64,000 nucleotides of DNA from Imbricaverruca yamaguchii (GCA_034440575.1 JAOTOL010001240.1:338501-402500), one strand, 5' to 3'; positions 42,406 to 56,589 are shown, numbered from the stretch's first letter. Numbers and translations: made by a program. The notes: generated from the sequence alone by a model not told the origin.

Positions 42406-44760
42406 AAGTGCAACTATGAGCCACAAGGGTCCTTCTTGGTTGCACTGAACCAGTTGCCCACCAAATCTGTCAATCAGCCCTCCCTGTAATACTGAAAAGC
42501 AAGCCCTCTATTCTTATAATGATTGTCTATGCTGTTTTTAAAGATGTTCAATGTGCTGCTACTGACGATGTTTTCTAGCAGCTGGTTCCAGTGTTCTACT
42601 ACCCTGTTGGTGAAGAAAGTTTGCCTTAACCTTGTTCTGCTATGGTTAACTTTAATTTTGAATTTATGACCTCTAATTGCACCATTTCTGTTCAATTCAA
42701 ACATTTCTCCAAGGTATCCCCTCTCCAGACCATGGACAAAGTTAAAGACCTCGATGAGATCTCCTCTCAGCCTTCTATATCTAAGTGAAAACATATTCAA
42801 TTTCTTCAATCTTTCCTCACATGCCAGGTTGCTTATGCCATTAACCATTTTTGTAGCACTATTTTGTACTCTCTCTAAAAGCCAACAATCTTTTTCATAG
42901 CTAGGAGACCAAGCTTGGATGCAATATTCCAAATGTGGCCTGACGTATGCACAGTAAAGCTTCCTGATCACTTCCTCACTTCTGTATGATACATTCCTAT
43001 TTATTGCCCCGAGCATTCTCAGTGCTTTCTTCCTGGCTTCCTTGGTCTGTTCTGATGCCCCCAGTTTTGTGTTTAGAATAACACCTAAATCCTTCTCCTG
43101 TTGAGTCACTGATAGCACTTGGCCACCCATCAAGTATGGAGCCTTCATATGCTGCTTACCTACATGCATGATTTTGCACTTATCAAAATTAAATTTCATT
43201 TGCCATTCTTCGGACCACTTCACAAGTTCGTCTAAGTCTTTTTGCAGCGAGATATGCTCATCTTGACCTGTTATTGCCCTAAAGACCTTCAAATCATCCG
43301 CAAATTGCAAAACTTTACTGCTTAGGCCACTTTCATTATTATTTACAAATATAATGAACAGCAATGGCCCTAGTACTGACCCCTGGGGGACTCCACTAAG
43401 AACATTTTGCCATGATGACTTTGTACCATTTAGCATCACTCTTTGCTGTCTATCTGAAAGCCACAACTCTATCCATTTTAAGATGCTACCTGCAATACCA
43501 TGGGACTGAAGCTGTATCATTAACAGTTTATGGGGTACCTTATCAAAGGCCTTACTAAAGTCAAGATATGCTACATCAACCTGATTTCCCTGATCAAATT
43601 GTTCTGTGGCGAAGTTCAAAAAGTCCAAGAGGTTTGTGAGACACGATCGTCCTTTTCTAAACCCATGTTGATTATCTTGAATCAATCTGCTACCTTCCAG
43701 ATAACTAACTATTCTATCCTTGATAATTGATTCGAGTACCTTGCAGACTATGGATGTGAGACTTACTGGCCTATAGTTTTCAACTTTCCCTCTTTCTCCT
43801 TTCTTGAAAATAGGAACTACATTTGCCCTTTTCCAATCGGTTGGAATTTCATTTTGTGAAACTGATCTACAAAATATTATACTAAGTGGAAATGCCAGTT
43901 CCTTTTCAGTTTCCCGCAAAACCCTAGCATAAATATCATTAGGTCCTGCTGTCTTGTTTGGCTTTATTTTCCTGATATGATTGTAAACAACATCACTATC
44001 AATGAATTCAACATCATTTGTCAGATCCCATGTCACTGAACTATGGTGTACGGTCGGCAGATTGGTCATATCTGCCAATGTGAACACTGATTTAAACTGC
44101 TTGCTCAGCTCCTCAACCATCTCACTATCCTCACCCAATGTAGTCCCGTTTACTTCCAATGGACCAATTGTGCTAGAAACTTTACTCAGCTTGTAGAAAC
44201 TAAAGAACTTTTTACTGTCCCCATTACAGTTTCTAGCTAAATCCAGTTCTTTTGCTCGCTTTGCTGCTCTGTTTTTTTTTTGCTTCACAGTGTCTAGCTT
44301 TTCGATACGCCTTTAGATTAATGACATTTGAGGCTTCTTTAAAAACTCTAAATGCAGTTTTCTTAGCCTTAATTGCTTTTATCAAGTCTGGTGTAAGCCA
44401 TGCTGGCTTTCCTACCCTTCTTTTGCGTCTTTGCTTTTGGGGGACATGTCTAATCTGAGTTTCCTTCAAGTAAGATTTGAACTTTTCCCACATTTCACAG
44501 GCATTTAAATTGGAGAATTCTTCTTCCCATCTGATGGCACTTAAAGCCACTCTCATGCCGTCAAAGTCTGCTCTGTTGAAATTTGGAACCTCTACCAAAT
44601 TATCCTTGATAATTTCCCCATCATCTTCATGATACAGCCGGATGACAAATGAACACTTGACCAAAGCCAACGTTTTCATTCCCCCTTTTCCCCGAAGTGA
44701 AGAATGGTGGAGTGGACCCAAGTGTAATAGTGACAACAGTGACAGACCAAAGTGTGCCAT
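42406..44760 (-). mobile_element. CR1-like LINE, 5'-truncated, reverse transcriptase frame
   Basis: Minus-strand ORF2 remnant. From 44760 a linker region (AWLTPDLIKAIKAKKTAFR) continues, after a slip at the A8-10 run near 44272, into a 604-residue frame ending at 42474. RT motifs in order: NYRPVSLTSIVCKVLE, GFRKGRSCLTNLL, YLDFSKAFDKVPH, GVPQGSVLGPLLFIIF and the catalytic FADDLKVF. The C-terminal part has RKLYCAYVRPHLEYCIQAWSP and LRQTFFTNRVVEHWNQL, typical of CR1/jockey-group polymerases. No endonuclease domain remains. Apart from the one frameshift the frame is intact, so insertion is recent. Confidence 0.92.
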
Positions 44761-44969
44761 ATTTCCGGTGCTGCTATCTCTCAGAAGTAATATTGTTGCC
44801 TTCTTCTGACATCAAAGCCGGTTTTTCCATGATGAACTCGTACCGCCCACTCTACACCGGAAACTAGTTCAGGAAAACAGGCTATTAGCGTCACACATAT
44901 CCGTCCCGGGTATTTCTAAATGCGTCTGTCGGTGTGTGTTTGTTCGCCATCCGCAAAAACGCGTGCCGT

Positions 44970-45009
<40 letters not shown>

Positions 45010-45040
45010 ATCAAGTGTCGGTGGGACAAGCATGCCTTGT

Positions 45041-45630
45041 AAGTGCAACTATGAGCCACAAGGGCCCTTCTTGGTTGCACTCTGTACACTGAACCAGTTG
45101 CCCACCAAATCTGTCAATCAGCCCTCCCTGTAATACTGAAAAGCAAGCCCTCTATTCTTATAATGATTGTCTATGCTGTTTTTAAAGATGTTCAATGTGC
45201 TGCTACTGACGATGTTTTCTGGCAGCTGGTTCCAGTGTTCCACTACCCTGTTGGTGAAGAAAGTCTGCCTTAAACTTGTTCTGCTGTGGTTAACTTTAAT
45301 TTTGAATTTATGACCTCTAATTGCATCATTTCTGTTCAATTCAAACATTTCCCCAAGATAGCCCCTCTCCAGACCATGGACAAATTTAAAGACCTCGATG
45401 AGATCTCCTCTCAGCCTTGTATATCTAAGTGAAAACATATTAAATTTCTTCAATCTTTCCTCATATGCCAGGTTGCTTATGCCATTAACCATTTTTGTAG
45501 CCCTCTTTTGTACTCTCTCTAAAAGCCAACAATCTTTTTTCATAGCTAGGGGACCAAGCTTGGATGCAGTATTCCAAATGTGGCCTGACATATGCACAGT
45601 AAAGCTTCCTGATCACTTCCTCACTTCTGT
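45041..45630 (-). mobile_element. Second CR1-like LINE copy, strongly 5'-truncated
   Basis: Same family and orientation as 42406-44760, sharing the 3' end TGGCTCATAGTTGCACTT. It retains only the C-terminal ~180 codons (from RSEEVIRKLYCAYVRP). One extra T near 45535 breaks the frame between SPSYEK and DCWLLERV. A CA microsatellite (44970-45004) lies beyond its 3' end. Confidence 0.9.
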
Positions 45631-45839
45631 CTGTATGAGTCCGACGAGAGCTCAGCACGTGGGATTGCGAGAGAATGGGTGAAGAAGTTGGAGCATCGTT
45701 GATGGAGCCCAATGCATGGAAGCAATACATATTGCCAATTTAGTTTGAGAGAAAGGGTGAGTATGTTCAGAGGCGTGTCGGGCCATAGAGGTCATTTGCT
45801 CCGTCAGTAAAGCGAGTGGGTTTAGCAGGCAAGTTATAT

Positions 45840-45968
45840 TATAACAATATAACAATATAACAATATAACAATATAACAATGTAACAATATAACAATATAA
45901 CAATATAACAATATAACAATATAACAATATAACATAACAATATAATATAGCAATATAACAATATAACA
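45840..45968. repeat. (TAACAATA)n microsatellite
   Basis: About fifteen 8-10 bp units. Confidence 0.95.
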
Positions 45969-46787
45969 CAACTTATGTAAGTGAAAACTTACCTAAGAGG
46001 AGTCTTGCACCATATTGCACGCGAAGATAATGTGCTGAAGGCTAAGGGTGGGGGACGTACCTTCCCGATGTTTAGAGTTTAGCTTGCTTTACTCATCCGC
46101 AAGATAATTCGTAGATAGGGTGGAGTATAGGGTGGGGCTTGCACATGAATGGTCAGTTCCGGCTGGGGTTCTTAACCACTGGGCTATGCCACATGGGTTT
46201 TGGCGACTTATATCAAGGCCACGACATGACCTAAACGGATGTAAGCTCCTAAATCCGGTCAGGTGGAGGAGGATCAGACAAGTCGGTATCGTGATCGGCT
46301 TCGGTCACACGACACGTGCTTAGAAGCCAGATCAAAGGCATGATTTATGCTGCAGTTGCTTCCAGCTGCACCCGACCATAAGGTTTCAGCCGGAAGCGGT
46401 AATAATGAATGCCTTGCTGACAACCAAGAATGGCAGCAGGATAGACTTGACATTCCTACACGCGCCGTCTGCATTGACCTGCAACTTCCCCGCCGTGGAC
46501 ACGAAGGGCACGGGTCTTAGCGCGAAACGACGCTGGTTTTAGCCCGATGCGCTGATTACACGTATGGAAGAGGAAGTGCGGTTCGCCAGCTACATGTGTC
46601 GCTGTGTTCTGTGTCCTGCGAAGCAAGAGCTGCGAAGCAACGCCGCCAGCTTGACGCCGACGTCTTCGTGAGCGTCGTATGGGACTCCGTGCTACACACC
46701 CCCACGGGCGAAGGTCCTGGGTTTGTGGGGCGGTCCCGGTTTGGTACCGGTGCTAATGCTAAGCCGCCCTTTTCCCTTTTCAATATT

Positions 46788-46842
46788 GGTTAGTTGTTGG
46801 AGTTTATGGGCGCATCGACTACATCGGCCATGCAGCGCCCAT
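46788..46842 (+). mobile_element. Short hairpin element
   Basis: TTAGTTGTTGGAGTTTATGG then GCGCATCGACTACATCGG and CATGCAGCGCCC. Confidence 0.85.
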
Positions 46843-47423
46843 AACATCGTCAGCGAAACGGTGAAATGCAAGCAACATCGTCAATCAGACAGAGAAAAGT
46901 AGACCCCTATTCAATATGAAAATATGCTTGGCAAATATAAACTTCGGCCCCTGGCTTGGTGAGGGGTCTTCAACCCTGACCACGCCAGGCACTTCAGCTC
47001 CAGCGGCGCCCGACCGATACCGCCGTGAAGCTGCCTTGAAGCCACTTTAAAACGTAATTTTGCACTTCACCCGGCTGAAGGTTTGCTAATTAGGCATGAC
47101 ATCACCAAAGCAACACTTGGCGAATCTCTCCCCGTGGTGTGCCTGCCGAGGGTTGGCCCACGGACGCGTGGACCCGGACCCCCTGGACAACCGGCATCGC
47201 TCCACCCCCCCCCCCCCCCCCGCCGCTGCGCCGGGGCGAGCCAGACTATTTACCCGCGCGGCCACGTACACCACACCACACACATGCCTGTGTGTGTAGA
47301 TCGACTGTGGATAGAAGAAAGACCAACGTGTATGCATCACGACCTAGTATAAAAGCTATAGCTGATTGCTTGTATATTTCATGGGTGCGTATGCCAAGAC
47401 GAGCCATCCGAAGTATGTGCGCT

Positions 47424-47700
47424 CTGGGGCGGATTCAGGAATTTTCATCCGGGGAGGGGGACGCGTCTCCTCGGAGGGGCACTTTCGATGGGAAAAATCG
47501 GGGTGGGGCGTGCCTGGAGCATACGGAATGGGCGTGCATTTCCGTCTCAGAGAAGCGTCTTTGGAGGAAAATATACTACGCGCCGAGAAAGAGAGAAAGG
47601 GTATACTCGAGCCTTCATGAGGGGCACCCTTGCCGTCCGAAGGGACCTTCCCATGGGGTCACATGCCTCCAGTCCGCCTCCCCGCTCGATCCTCCCCTTT
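47424..47700. mobile_element. Possible hAT-like MITE, diverged
   Basis: CTGGGGCGGATTCAGGAATT at the left and GGGGAGGATCGAG (reversed) at the right, with GGGGCACTTTC-type interior like the element at 41527. Ends are uncertain. Confidence 0.35.
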
Positions 47701-48953
47701 GTGTTCGGATCCTCCCGTGTGTGAAAGGTGAAATTATTCGTACGTGAGAAGCCGATGGAGAGGTCCTCGTAGTTCTCTTTCGCGCGGGTGGTAAATGGGA
47801 CAATAGGCAAAATCGCTTTTTACGTGAGATTGGCTACAATTCACAAAATATTATGTACCGGTACTTTGGCATGTCGTAAGTCTAGCAAGACTAGTTAGTT
47901 GCTGCGGGGAGGCCACCCACACCCTCTAGTCCTCGGGAGACCCTGGTGGAAGAGGCCCCCAGGGGAGGAGTCCACAGGCTTGGCCCTCCAAACTTTATCC
48001 CGCTCCCCTTATGACATTCCACTGCCAATGTGACTTATAGTATTTGGACAGCTCCACTACTCCCTTGACAATGCATCTGGTGACACCCGTAAACCACCGT
48101 CTGAACAATCCACAGTTAACGAACTTTGTGCTTACCAAAGGCCTATCGAGTCGTGCTTACCAATCTGTCTTCATCATTTTCCAGTAAGAGGCTTCAGCTT
48201 ACAAACCTTCAGCATTACGGGGGTCACGAGCATTGTGCGACACGAATCCTTCGATACAATGGATCCCGTACAGCCGGTCGCTCACGGACCTCCGGTTCCA
48301 AACTACTCCCAGTGCTAGCATATGGCTCACGGACGTCTCTCCGGAAACGAGAGAGCCCAACTGACAATACTCTCCGCAGGGGTTAAAGGTGAACGCGGCG
48401 GCGTTCCCGCCGAGCCCCAGGCGTTTCCGCGAGTGAGCTTGGTATGCATGAGTGCAGGGCGTCGCCGGCAGATGGCAGCAGACGGACGGCTAACGATACG
48501 GAGGATAGGAAATTGTTAGAATAGGATAGAAGAAAACCAGCAAATTGCTTGCAGGACGTTTGGTGATTGCCGCGGTTTGAAGGTGGACACGCAGCATATC
48601 TTGTTCGTGCGTCGGCGCTTGGGTTATTGCTGAATAAGGAGAGCAAGGAGTTACGAGTGGTCAGTGGAACGTGCTGGTAATTGAGATGAGTGGCACACAA
48701 CGTGCACAAACAGCTGGGTTCCCCGGGTGTGAGATTTTGCTCCGCAGCCACCATCAGGATGTGTGCCGGTCTCGTCCGGGCTGCGAGACCTCAGCCGGTG
48801 ACGTATCTCTTTTTATCTCAGTTTATGGTGATCTACTCTTCATTTATCTTGCGTGTCTTCTTCAGTTAGCGTGTGGGATGCATCCGGTGTGATTGGAGTC
48901 AACGGTTGTCGTGATTTGTGTTCGACCTGCCGAGTGCCGACAGTTCGGAACCT

Positions 48954-49113
48954 GGGGTCGAGTGGTCTAGGGGTAAGCTGCCTGTCTCACAATCGAAAGA
49001 CTGTGGGTTCGAGTCTCACCTGTCGCTACTCTTCGCCCACGACCAATCGGCGTGAGAGATTGGCGGCGCTATATGACTCAATAGTCGATGTGTCGTAAAA
49101 CCAATAACCAACC
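48954..49113 (+). mobile_element. tRNA-derived SINE, family A
   Basis: Full-length copy with clear A and B boxes. Confidence 0.92.
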
Positions 49114-51725
49114 AGCAGTCCGGCGTCTCTGAGGGGAGCTGGGCGGATGGTTCAGGTTTGTTTACGTGATCGGATTTTATCTTGATTTGATCCCACTTGA
49201 TCGGAACAATGGCGCCGTATTTAAGCTTGCAACAGCCTCGAAGACACCATCTTAGCCGGCTTGTCGATCCCAGAAACTCGTCCCTTCACGTTGGGAGAGA
49301 TTCTCTCCTAATATTTGTTGCTTATGGGTCACAATTAATGCACACGTGGTGTGTTTTAGGAGCATACTTCGGCGTTCAGCGTTGTGTGCCCAAGTGCGAG
49401 GTTTTGACTAGTTTTAGTCCGTAAATTTCACTAACAGTGTCACCCCTTCCAGTTATACTTATGTCTTCTCATATCATGCCAGAAAGTAAGCCCAAGTTCT
49501 CCCGGTCATGAAACCTTGGCCATTAAGAGTGGAACTGCGAAACGTTAGTGGTTCTCGGGTACACTAAAGCAGGCTTTGCAGTACGTAGGGCTCACCACGC
49601 CTACTTGTACGTTTGCACCGAATAATGAACAGCGCAGGCAGTACCCAAAGCCATGTTGGCGAATCTTAAGCATGGCTAACTTGGCTTTGATTCCGAGCTT
49701 TAACTCTTACATCGGATGGGCAGGTGAAATCCACCCACCGTTTATGTTTATCATTTAGTTCTCCAAGCGAAATGGTGTACAATCATGCCGTTTCGTACGA
49801 TTTTAATCAGCAAATTATTGAAAGAAAAAACGAATTCGGGAAGCCAGTCGATAAATATACTTTCTCGTCTCGTGCCAAATGGCTCCTCCCACCGCCCACG
49901 CAGCGGTCGACCAGCCTTCGCGGAGCGGCGGACTGGACTCCAGTGACTCTCGGTGGTGCATCTAATGCGGCTGGGAGTACGTAATTCATTGCCAGGCTAG
50001 CTTTCAGTATCTTGAATGTCCGCCCTGTGTTCGTTTCTCTTCACGGGAATCGTGGAGTAAGTAGTCCGTAGATGTGCATTTGTTTTGTGTGCTGGTTGAG
50101 GCATCGTCTAAGCTGCAGTACGGAAAAGTGAAACTAACGCAAATTCGAGCAGGTTGAATGGAATAAATATTAATTAGTCCGTTCCATAACATATGGGAGT
50201 CCGTAGTTGTGCATTTTGGTGCGCTGGCTGAGGCATCGTCTATACTGCAGTAATGTGATCTCGGTAGTGATAAGTGAAAATGAAGCAAATTCGAACAGGT
50301 GGAATGGAAGAAATATTAAGTATGAGTAAAATACTGAAGTAAAACCTCAGATTAATACTTCGTCCCATGGCCAGGAGGTTTTTACTCCGTCCGTGCACCT
50401 CCCGTCGATTCCGCCTTTCTATCGAGCCGGTGTCAAATGTGTTGGGGAGCAATCCAACAGCGGTTGTGATTATATTTCCAACGCCAGTCTAGGGAAAATT
50501 TGCCCAAAGCAACCTCTAATTCCCAAACCTCACCGTGAATCTGTCTTCATCTAATTCGAGTTCCGGTAGATCTGCCCGATCGCCAATCAAAAACAGCTGA
50601 CCTTCGCCAAATCTGACCTCATTTGACCTGCAAAGGGTTAACATCTGGTTATTAAAATTCCATGCAAGATTGTTCCCCGTGTTCCGCACCTGATTTGACC
50701 CTCTCGAGCGTCACTGGTTTTCGACATGGCAGAGGTGAGCCGAACCGCCCACCCTTGGAGCAGGCACCATTATCCGATGGTCTATTATCCGAGGCCACGA
50801 CTAGGATGCAGATTTATGCGTGCACTTGTGCGGCGTATGCACTATTGGCGGCATATTTAACTAGGCAGACTATGAACTTGGGCTTGGCATTCGGGCCGGG
50901 TGAGTTGTCGTTGCACTGCATACGTACACTGTACCGCACCACAGATAGGTGTGCGATGCAGTCTATCAGGCGGCTGCGTCACACGGCTTCACGGAATGTG
51001 TATTCCAATCGTTGGCAGAGCAAGCGATTCCAGATTAGATGTACATATATAGCTCATAGTGGATGGTCGGATCCTGACCCGCCCATAGAATCTTGAGCAG
51101 TAAGAAAGCTACAGAGACGAGGCGTTCAGTATATGTGGGGATTAGGACAGCGCCACTTCGAATCATATTTGATTTGGGGTGGGGCTAGGATTTAATTCAA
51201 TGGGGCCAAGTCCTGGCCTTTCGAGCTCCCCTTCCCCCATAGTAGTGGCTAAACAATTGGCAATTTGACTTCACTAGGAGAAGGGGGATTAGTCCCGAGT
51301 TGGAGGGGGCATGAACCGAAAATTGACTGATATGTCTTTCAAATGTTAAATCAAATGCCAAAGGAATCCCTGGATGACTAAAACTCGTAGACCGGGTCGC
51401 CAAAGTGACGTTCAAAGAGTTTTAACTTTGGAATGAGTGGATGACCATGAAGCTGCGATCACGACCTGGTAGAAATTAACATCTTTCGACAGCAAATGGC
51501 TTCAGAACGACGTGCGAAACTTGACGTCATCAGCCCTGGCCTGCGTCTGCAGAGCGCTTAGCTTGTTGGTTCATCTAGTGGACTAACTTCTACACACAGA
51601 AATCACAAAATAACATTTAGTACTTCCTTCATGTTTATTATCATCATCAGATGCACAAATAGTTGTTATTTTCCTTCGCACTATTCACACGGCCACAAAC
51701 GCATGCACACATATACACCCCACCC

Positions 51726-51726
<1 letters not shown>

Positions 51727-51802
<76 letters not shown>
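51727..51802. repeat. (TA)n microsatellite
   Basis: About 75 bp of TA. Confidence 0.97.
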
Positions 51803-51808
<6 letters not shown>

Positions 51809-52904
51809 ATCGATTATTTATACGAAGATACGCCCGTGCAGATCCTTATGCAGACACTATAATCCCATTACAAGGCAGCTCTGGGAAGTGAACTGCTCGG
51901 TAGTTGGTACGTCCCCCAGTAGCGCTGACACACCCTTTCATGCGACTGCTCAGAGTCGGCCAGCCGCCGATAATATCCAGTGCGGACTCGGGAGTTCCCT
52001 CCACTTGCGCGCCACCACTTGTCACAACTGTTCCGCTCCAAGCTGACGAACAGGAGAGCGCAGATTCTCCTCCAGCTCTCTCACCATGATGATGTCTGCA
52101 GTCTCATCATCAAGCGTCACTCATGTTCCATGCACCAAAATGTTTCGTGGGTGCTATAAGACCTGCGGGGAAACAGGGCGCGGTCTGGCATGTTCTTCCA
52201 GGCAGTGTGTGTCCAATATTAGATTGGAGATATTAAGCAGGACGATGTACGAACTGGATGTGTGTACGACTTAGGTGCAATTTACACTTCATGCACCAGA
52301 GTCCAATGCTGAGCAGAGTTGGTTGCGTGAAAACTTACCCCATCACTCGAAGGTGCAGTTAACTAACAACATTCTAACCGAAAGTTTAACTTACCGTTAA
52401 TTCACCGTCACGGCTTACCCGTTCGGCCATCCCGGTCATATCTTGTAACAGAGTTGCTAGATACGTACTGTTTAATCATATAATATCTAACTGTGGGTGC
52501 TGTGACCCCGTAAATCGTCGACCTACCATGCCCGGCTCATGTCACGCCCGTACATGTCGTCCGGCGCCGGCGACGCGGTCACCTGCCCTCGTCGGAACCG
52601 AGTAGCATTTACGAGCCGACGCCCGGCTCCTGTGACCTGTACGGCCTTCCGGCCGTGTCTGCAGGGCTGTGGCCACCCCGCGGGAGACGTGTCTGGACTG
52701 TCGGCCGCGCGGACCTGTGCTGTCGGTGCGTGCGTAAATTAACAACTGTATTTCGGCCTCCAAATTGAGAACTGAAAGTGATTACTGTCGGCCTGGAACA
52801 TTATTGCGCGTGTCTCTATATATTCACTATACTTTCTGCACAATAAATCGTGCAGAGAACATTTTTTTTACCTTCGGTTATTGCGGGCGCTGGTCAAGAC
52901 CCTA

Positions 52905-53065
52905 GACTGTTCACGAGCCGAAGAAGGACCTTCACTACAATCTGGCCGGTTGCGAACTGACTCCCAGTCTGTGCGAGCCCATGAAACAACTTTAACCCCA
53001 CCTCGCCAGGACCGGGTAGACAAATGTAGTCCGCCGCTCTAGCCAACTGAGCTGACGGGGGAGAA
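52905..53065 (-). mobile_element. tRNA-like sequence, possible SINE head
   Basis: The minus strand has GTCAGCTCAGTTGGCTAGAG (a good A box) followed by CGGCGGACTACA. No convincing acceptor stem or B box, so not a tRNA gene. Confidence 0.35.
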
Positions 53066-53188
53066 GGAAGCCAACATTTAATCACATAATTTTGCAGTGG
53101 GAAGCAACTGTGCCCTGAAATGAATATGATTATTCATCTTCAATGGAGACATCACAACTGAAGGAAGCCACTCAGTATTACAGCTCAT

Positions 53189-53400
53189 TCAGTATAATAG
53201 CTCACCATGTGTGTGTGTGTGGTTGTTGAATCGTCGACGAACCACGGTGGCAGTGTGGACGCTGGCGTTATCATGCATAAACAGGTATGGCTGCTGTTCC
53301 TCGGGACGCATCCTTTTAGAGAGGGCCAACACACCTGTGAACACAAGACATCTGCAACCTTTTGTAGGAGCTTTTTCTACTTCACAGACAATTGGCATCG
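53189..53400 (-). pseudogene. Tc1/mariner transposase relic
   Basis: The minus-strand frame includes RMRPEEQQPYLFMHDNASVH followed by TATVVRRRFNNH. It resembles the second-Asp region of Tc1/mariner transposases (DNA-xx-HTA). The rest of the enzyme is not found nearby. A CA run follows. Confidence 0.5.
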
Positions 53401-53604
53401 CGGGACACTTCTTTGTCAGACATTGTCACACATTATTAGGTGCTGCATCCTCACTTAATAACAAAATTATGATGGAGCTATGGTGTCGAATGCAAAGTTA
53501 ACGATGCCAGATGTCACCGGTGCCCCAACTCAAACATAGACTTTCTTTTCCACCAAGCCAATGCTAGACGATGAGCTGGTGGTTATGTCCATGCCATATG
53601 AATG

Positions 53605-53780
53605 CGACAGTACGAGGTCAAACCTTGTGATTCTGGGCTCCGTCAACGGAATACGGCAGTGGAATACACTCGAACGTTCCGGGGTCGAACCTTGCGACCG
53701 ATCTCAGTCAATGGAATTATGAAAGTGACACTCTGGGGTCAAACCTTGTGTCTGATTTCCGTCAATGAAATACGAGAGCA
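53605..53780. repeat. ~65 bp degenerate tandem repeat
   Basis: Three copies of GGGGTCAAACCTTGTG...CCGTCAATGGAATAC. Confidence 0.75.
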
Positions 53781-55949
53781 TTGGAAAACACCCAGCCAAA
53801 CGCACCACCTGATCGGTCTGGTTAATTCGTTCTGAACTGACCTGATCAGAACCTGACCAGTAAGCAGCTCAGAATCTGACCAGTAAGTAGCAGTGGATAG
53901 TCTGCAGTGTATGAAGGTTATTGTCAGCATATTGTGATGGTGCCGTTGCAAGGGATTGCGTCGCCGTTGTGTATCCCCGCCTGTTCAGGCAGCTCGCTGT
54001 ATGACTGTCCGGTCTCCCTCCCGTCGGTCCGGTACCGAACACCATCCCCGGGTCCATCCATCCAGGCCCGGACGTGCACCGTCACGTGGTCTTGGGTATG
54101 TTTCAGCACCAGATATGGTTCAGCGAACCGGGTCCCAGTTGGTCTGAAAAATGATACCGTTTAGGACAGATGGCCTCTAATTGTGGTGTGTAATGCACGG
54201 GTGGACTTGGAAATGTTAAATATGAGAGTTGATTCCCCGGAAGATAGAGAGACATGATGATTCTGCCTGCTTAACATGACTCCGACAAAGTTCTGGATCA
54301 GGTTTTGGAGGTGAAGGTTGTGCAGTGGAGACACACATCAGCCCGAAATTTCAGAGCATGGCTGCTGAGACGTGGGGAAGGCAGAACACTCGCCATATAA
54401 GGCTTCTGAAATACGATATTGGGTCACTGCATCGAACAACATACAGAAATTGTACTCGTTACTACTTTCAGTCAGTTATCTGATTGAGAGGGGATACTTT
54501 ATCTAGTAGAAAGTGGATCCTCGCCCTATGCTAGGACCTTGACAACGCATTTGGGCAGCAGGGTCCGAGCCCTCTCTCCACAATATTGGTGTTTGCAGTT
54601 TGAGGAGGAAAGGTATCCCTCTGGTCATGTCCATAGTGTTGTTCGGGTGCTTCTGCTTGGGAGAACTGTTTGCAAACCAGGTGGAGCTTGTTCTATGATC
54701 CAACTCGCATTTGTTTTCGTTACATTTGTATTATTGTACTTCATAACTCGCACATAGGCGTAAACATAGATAATTTTCTACACTGTACCGACAGTTCGTG
54801 ATTTATTACTGTGCAGATTATGATATGTGCGCCTTGGCCTGCGGGACACATACCAGTTACAAAGAAACTATTGACAGTTACATAGGGTGCGTCTGACACA
54901 AACAAAAGCCGGTCTGAAGTCAGGGACCATCCTAAAGTTACGGAAAGCCTTTACAAGGTAATAGAGGCCTCATTTATGAATAGAGGAGAACCATTGGCAC
55001 CCGCTTGCCGAGGGCCGCGTGGGCCAGAAACCTGATTGTGAGCCACCGTGTAAGTATAATAACATTTAAATTAAGTATAAATTTAAGGACAACAGAACAC
55101 ACTCAAAAACCATACAGAGTGGGGTACATAAAGCAAACATATCAATTCACGATCGAGTATGCATATATTGTGGTTAGTGATCCCATGATAGCCTAGCGGG
55201 TAAATTTTACTAAAAAGCAAAAAGCATGCATCTTCGTATGAAAACCGCGAGCGAACTCCTTATGAAGCCCGAACATCTTCCCCAAAGACGAACTGGAAGT
55301 TGGCAAAAAGTGTGGGAGGCTATTGTTGCATGGACACCTGATCGTGTATCGTGTCTTCTTCACAGCAGCTGGTAGCTGCACAAGGCTATCGGTGTACCTG
55401 TGTCTGCCAGAAATTCGAAACCGGTTTACATCTACAGTCATGCCTCAGAGTTCCACACCAAACAACCATGTCAGATACGCAGCCACAAGACAGATAGGCT
55501 CGGAACTCGTTGTAGAATGGGTCACGAACACATTTTTTAAATTCAAGTACAATTTAAAAATTGTACTTTAAAGAAGTTGTGTAATTTAGCATCACGTCTA
55601 TTGATGTTGCATGGAAATAATGAACTCAAAGGTCTTACCACTCCCTCAATCGTCCTGGCCTGGCAGAACCAATGGTAGTAATAAGAATAAGCGCCCAGGC
55701 GAGATTGCAAAGGCATTTATTGCCAAATACTTAGCAATGTAAGTTAGCATATAATATTGGATCTTTTCAATGTACTTTAACGAAAGAAGAACCAGCACCA
55801 TTGAATAATTCAATAAGCCATGCAATCCAATGTCTTGTAGATGGTTGTCACGCCAGTTAACAAATAGGTCCATGTTGCAAAAACAGCAACGACGGCCCTT
55901 GCCCCGACAAAAGGAAAGTACAACATTGCTATGCTTCTGATTGATTTCA

Positions 55950-56210
55950 GAGAGGGAGGGAGGGGGGGAGGGAGAGGGAGAGGGAGAGAGAGAGAGAGGG
56001 AGAGGGAGAGGGAGAGGAGAGGGAGAGAGAGAGGGAGAGGGAGAGGGAGAGAGAGAGAGGAGAGAGGAAAGAAAAGAAAGAAAGAAAGGAAGGAAGAAAG
56101 AAAGAAGGAAGGAAGAGAAAGAAAGAAAGAAAGAAAGAAAGAGAGTGAGAGAGAGAGGGGATGGGGAAGAGGGAGAGAGAAGAGATGAGAGAGGAGAGAG
56201 ACAGAGAGAA
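55950..56210. repeat. (GA)n / (GAAA)n purine tract
   Basis: About 260 bp almost entirely A and G on the plus strand. Confidence 0.97.
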
Positions 56211-56589
56211 TGTCCCTGCCGAAAACTAGTGGGCCAGTATTTCCCTGCATGATCACACCAAAAACATTACTATATTTTCAAAAATATACACTGTGTCTGT
56301 ACTTGGGCATCACTAATCACTTCCCGAAAAATACGAATGACAAATGTGACCAAGTACCTGCACACACTGTGGATGGCAGACCAAACACTTTTGCAGTCCT
56401 GCACTCGCACTTCTCTGATCTGTCGGATCCTCAAATATTCGAATCGCAGCACCACGTCTCTGGTTTTTAGTAACATTTTTACGATACAAGCATGCATTAC
56501 ACTGGCCCGCGTTTCAAAACTTTTTAAAATATCGGAAGTTTCTCAGCTGTTCTAATACAAGTTTCGTGTGCTGAATCCGAAAATACTAT

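Larger units (their letters stand above)
45975..52890. other. Intergenic region without recognised host genes
   Basis: Holds the hairpin element (46788), possible MITE (47424), SINE (48954), a ~130 bp tandem duplication (50060-50185 and 50190-50320, GAGGCATCGTCTA...GCAAATTCGA) and a TA microsatellite (51727-51802). Short frames here show no domain. Confidence 0.45.

Noticed and set aside
53907..54164. Short frames around 53.9-54.2 kb
   Set aside because: Both strands open, no motif, no splice context.
55931..56252. Frames rich in Arg/Glu or Leu/Ser in the purine tract
   Set aside because: Low-complexity GA repeats; no domain.
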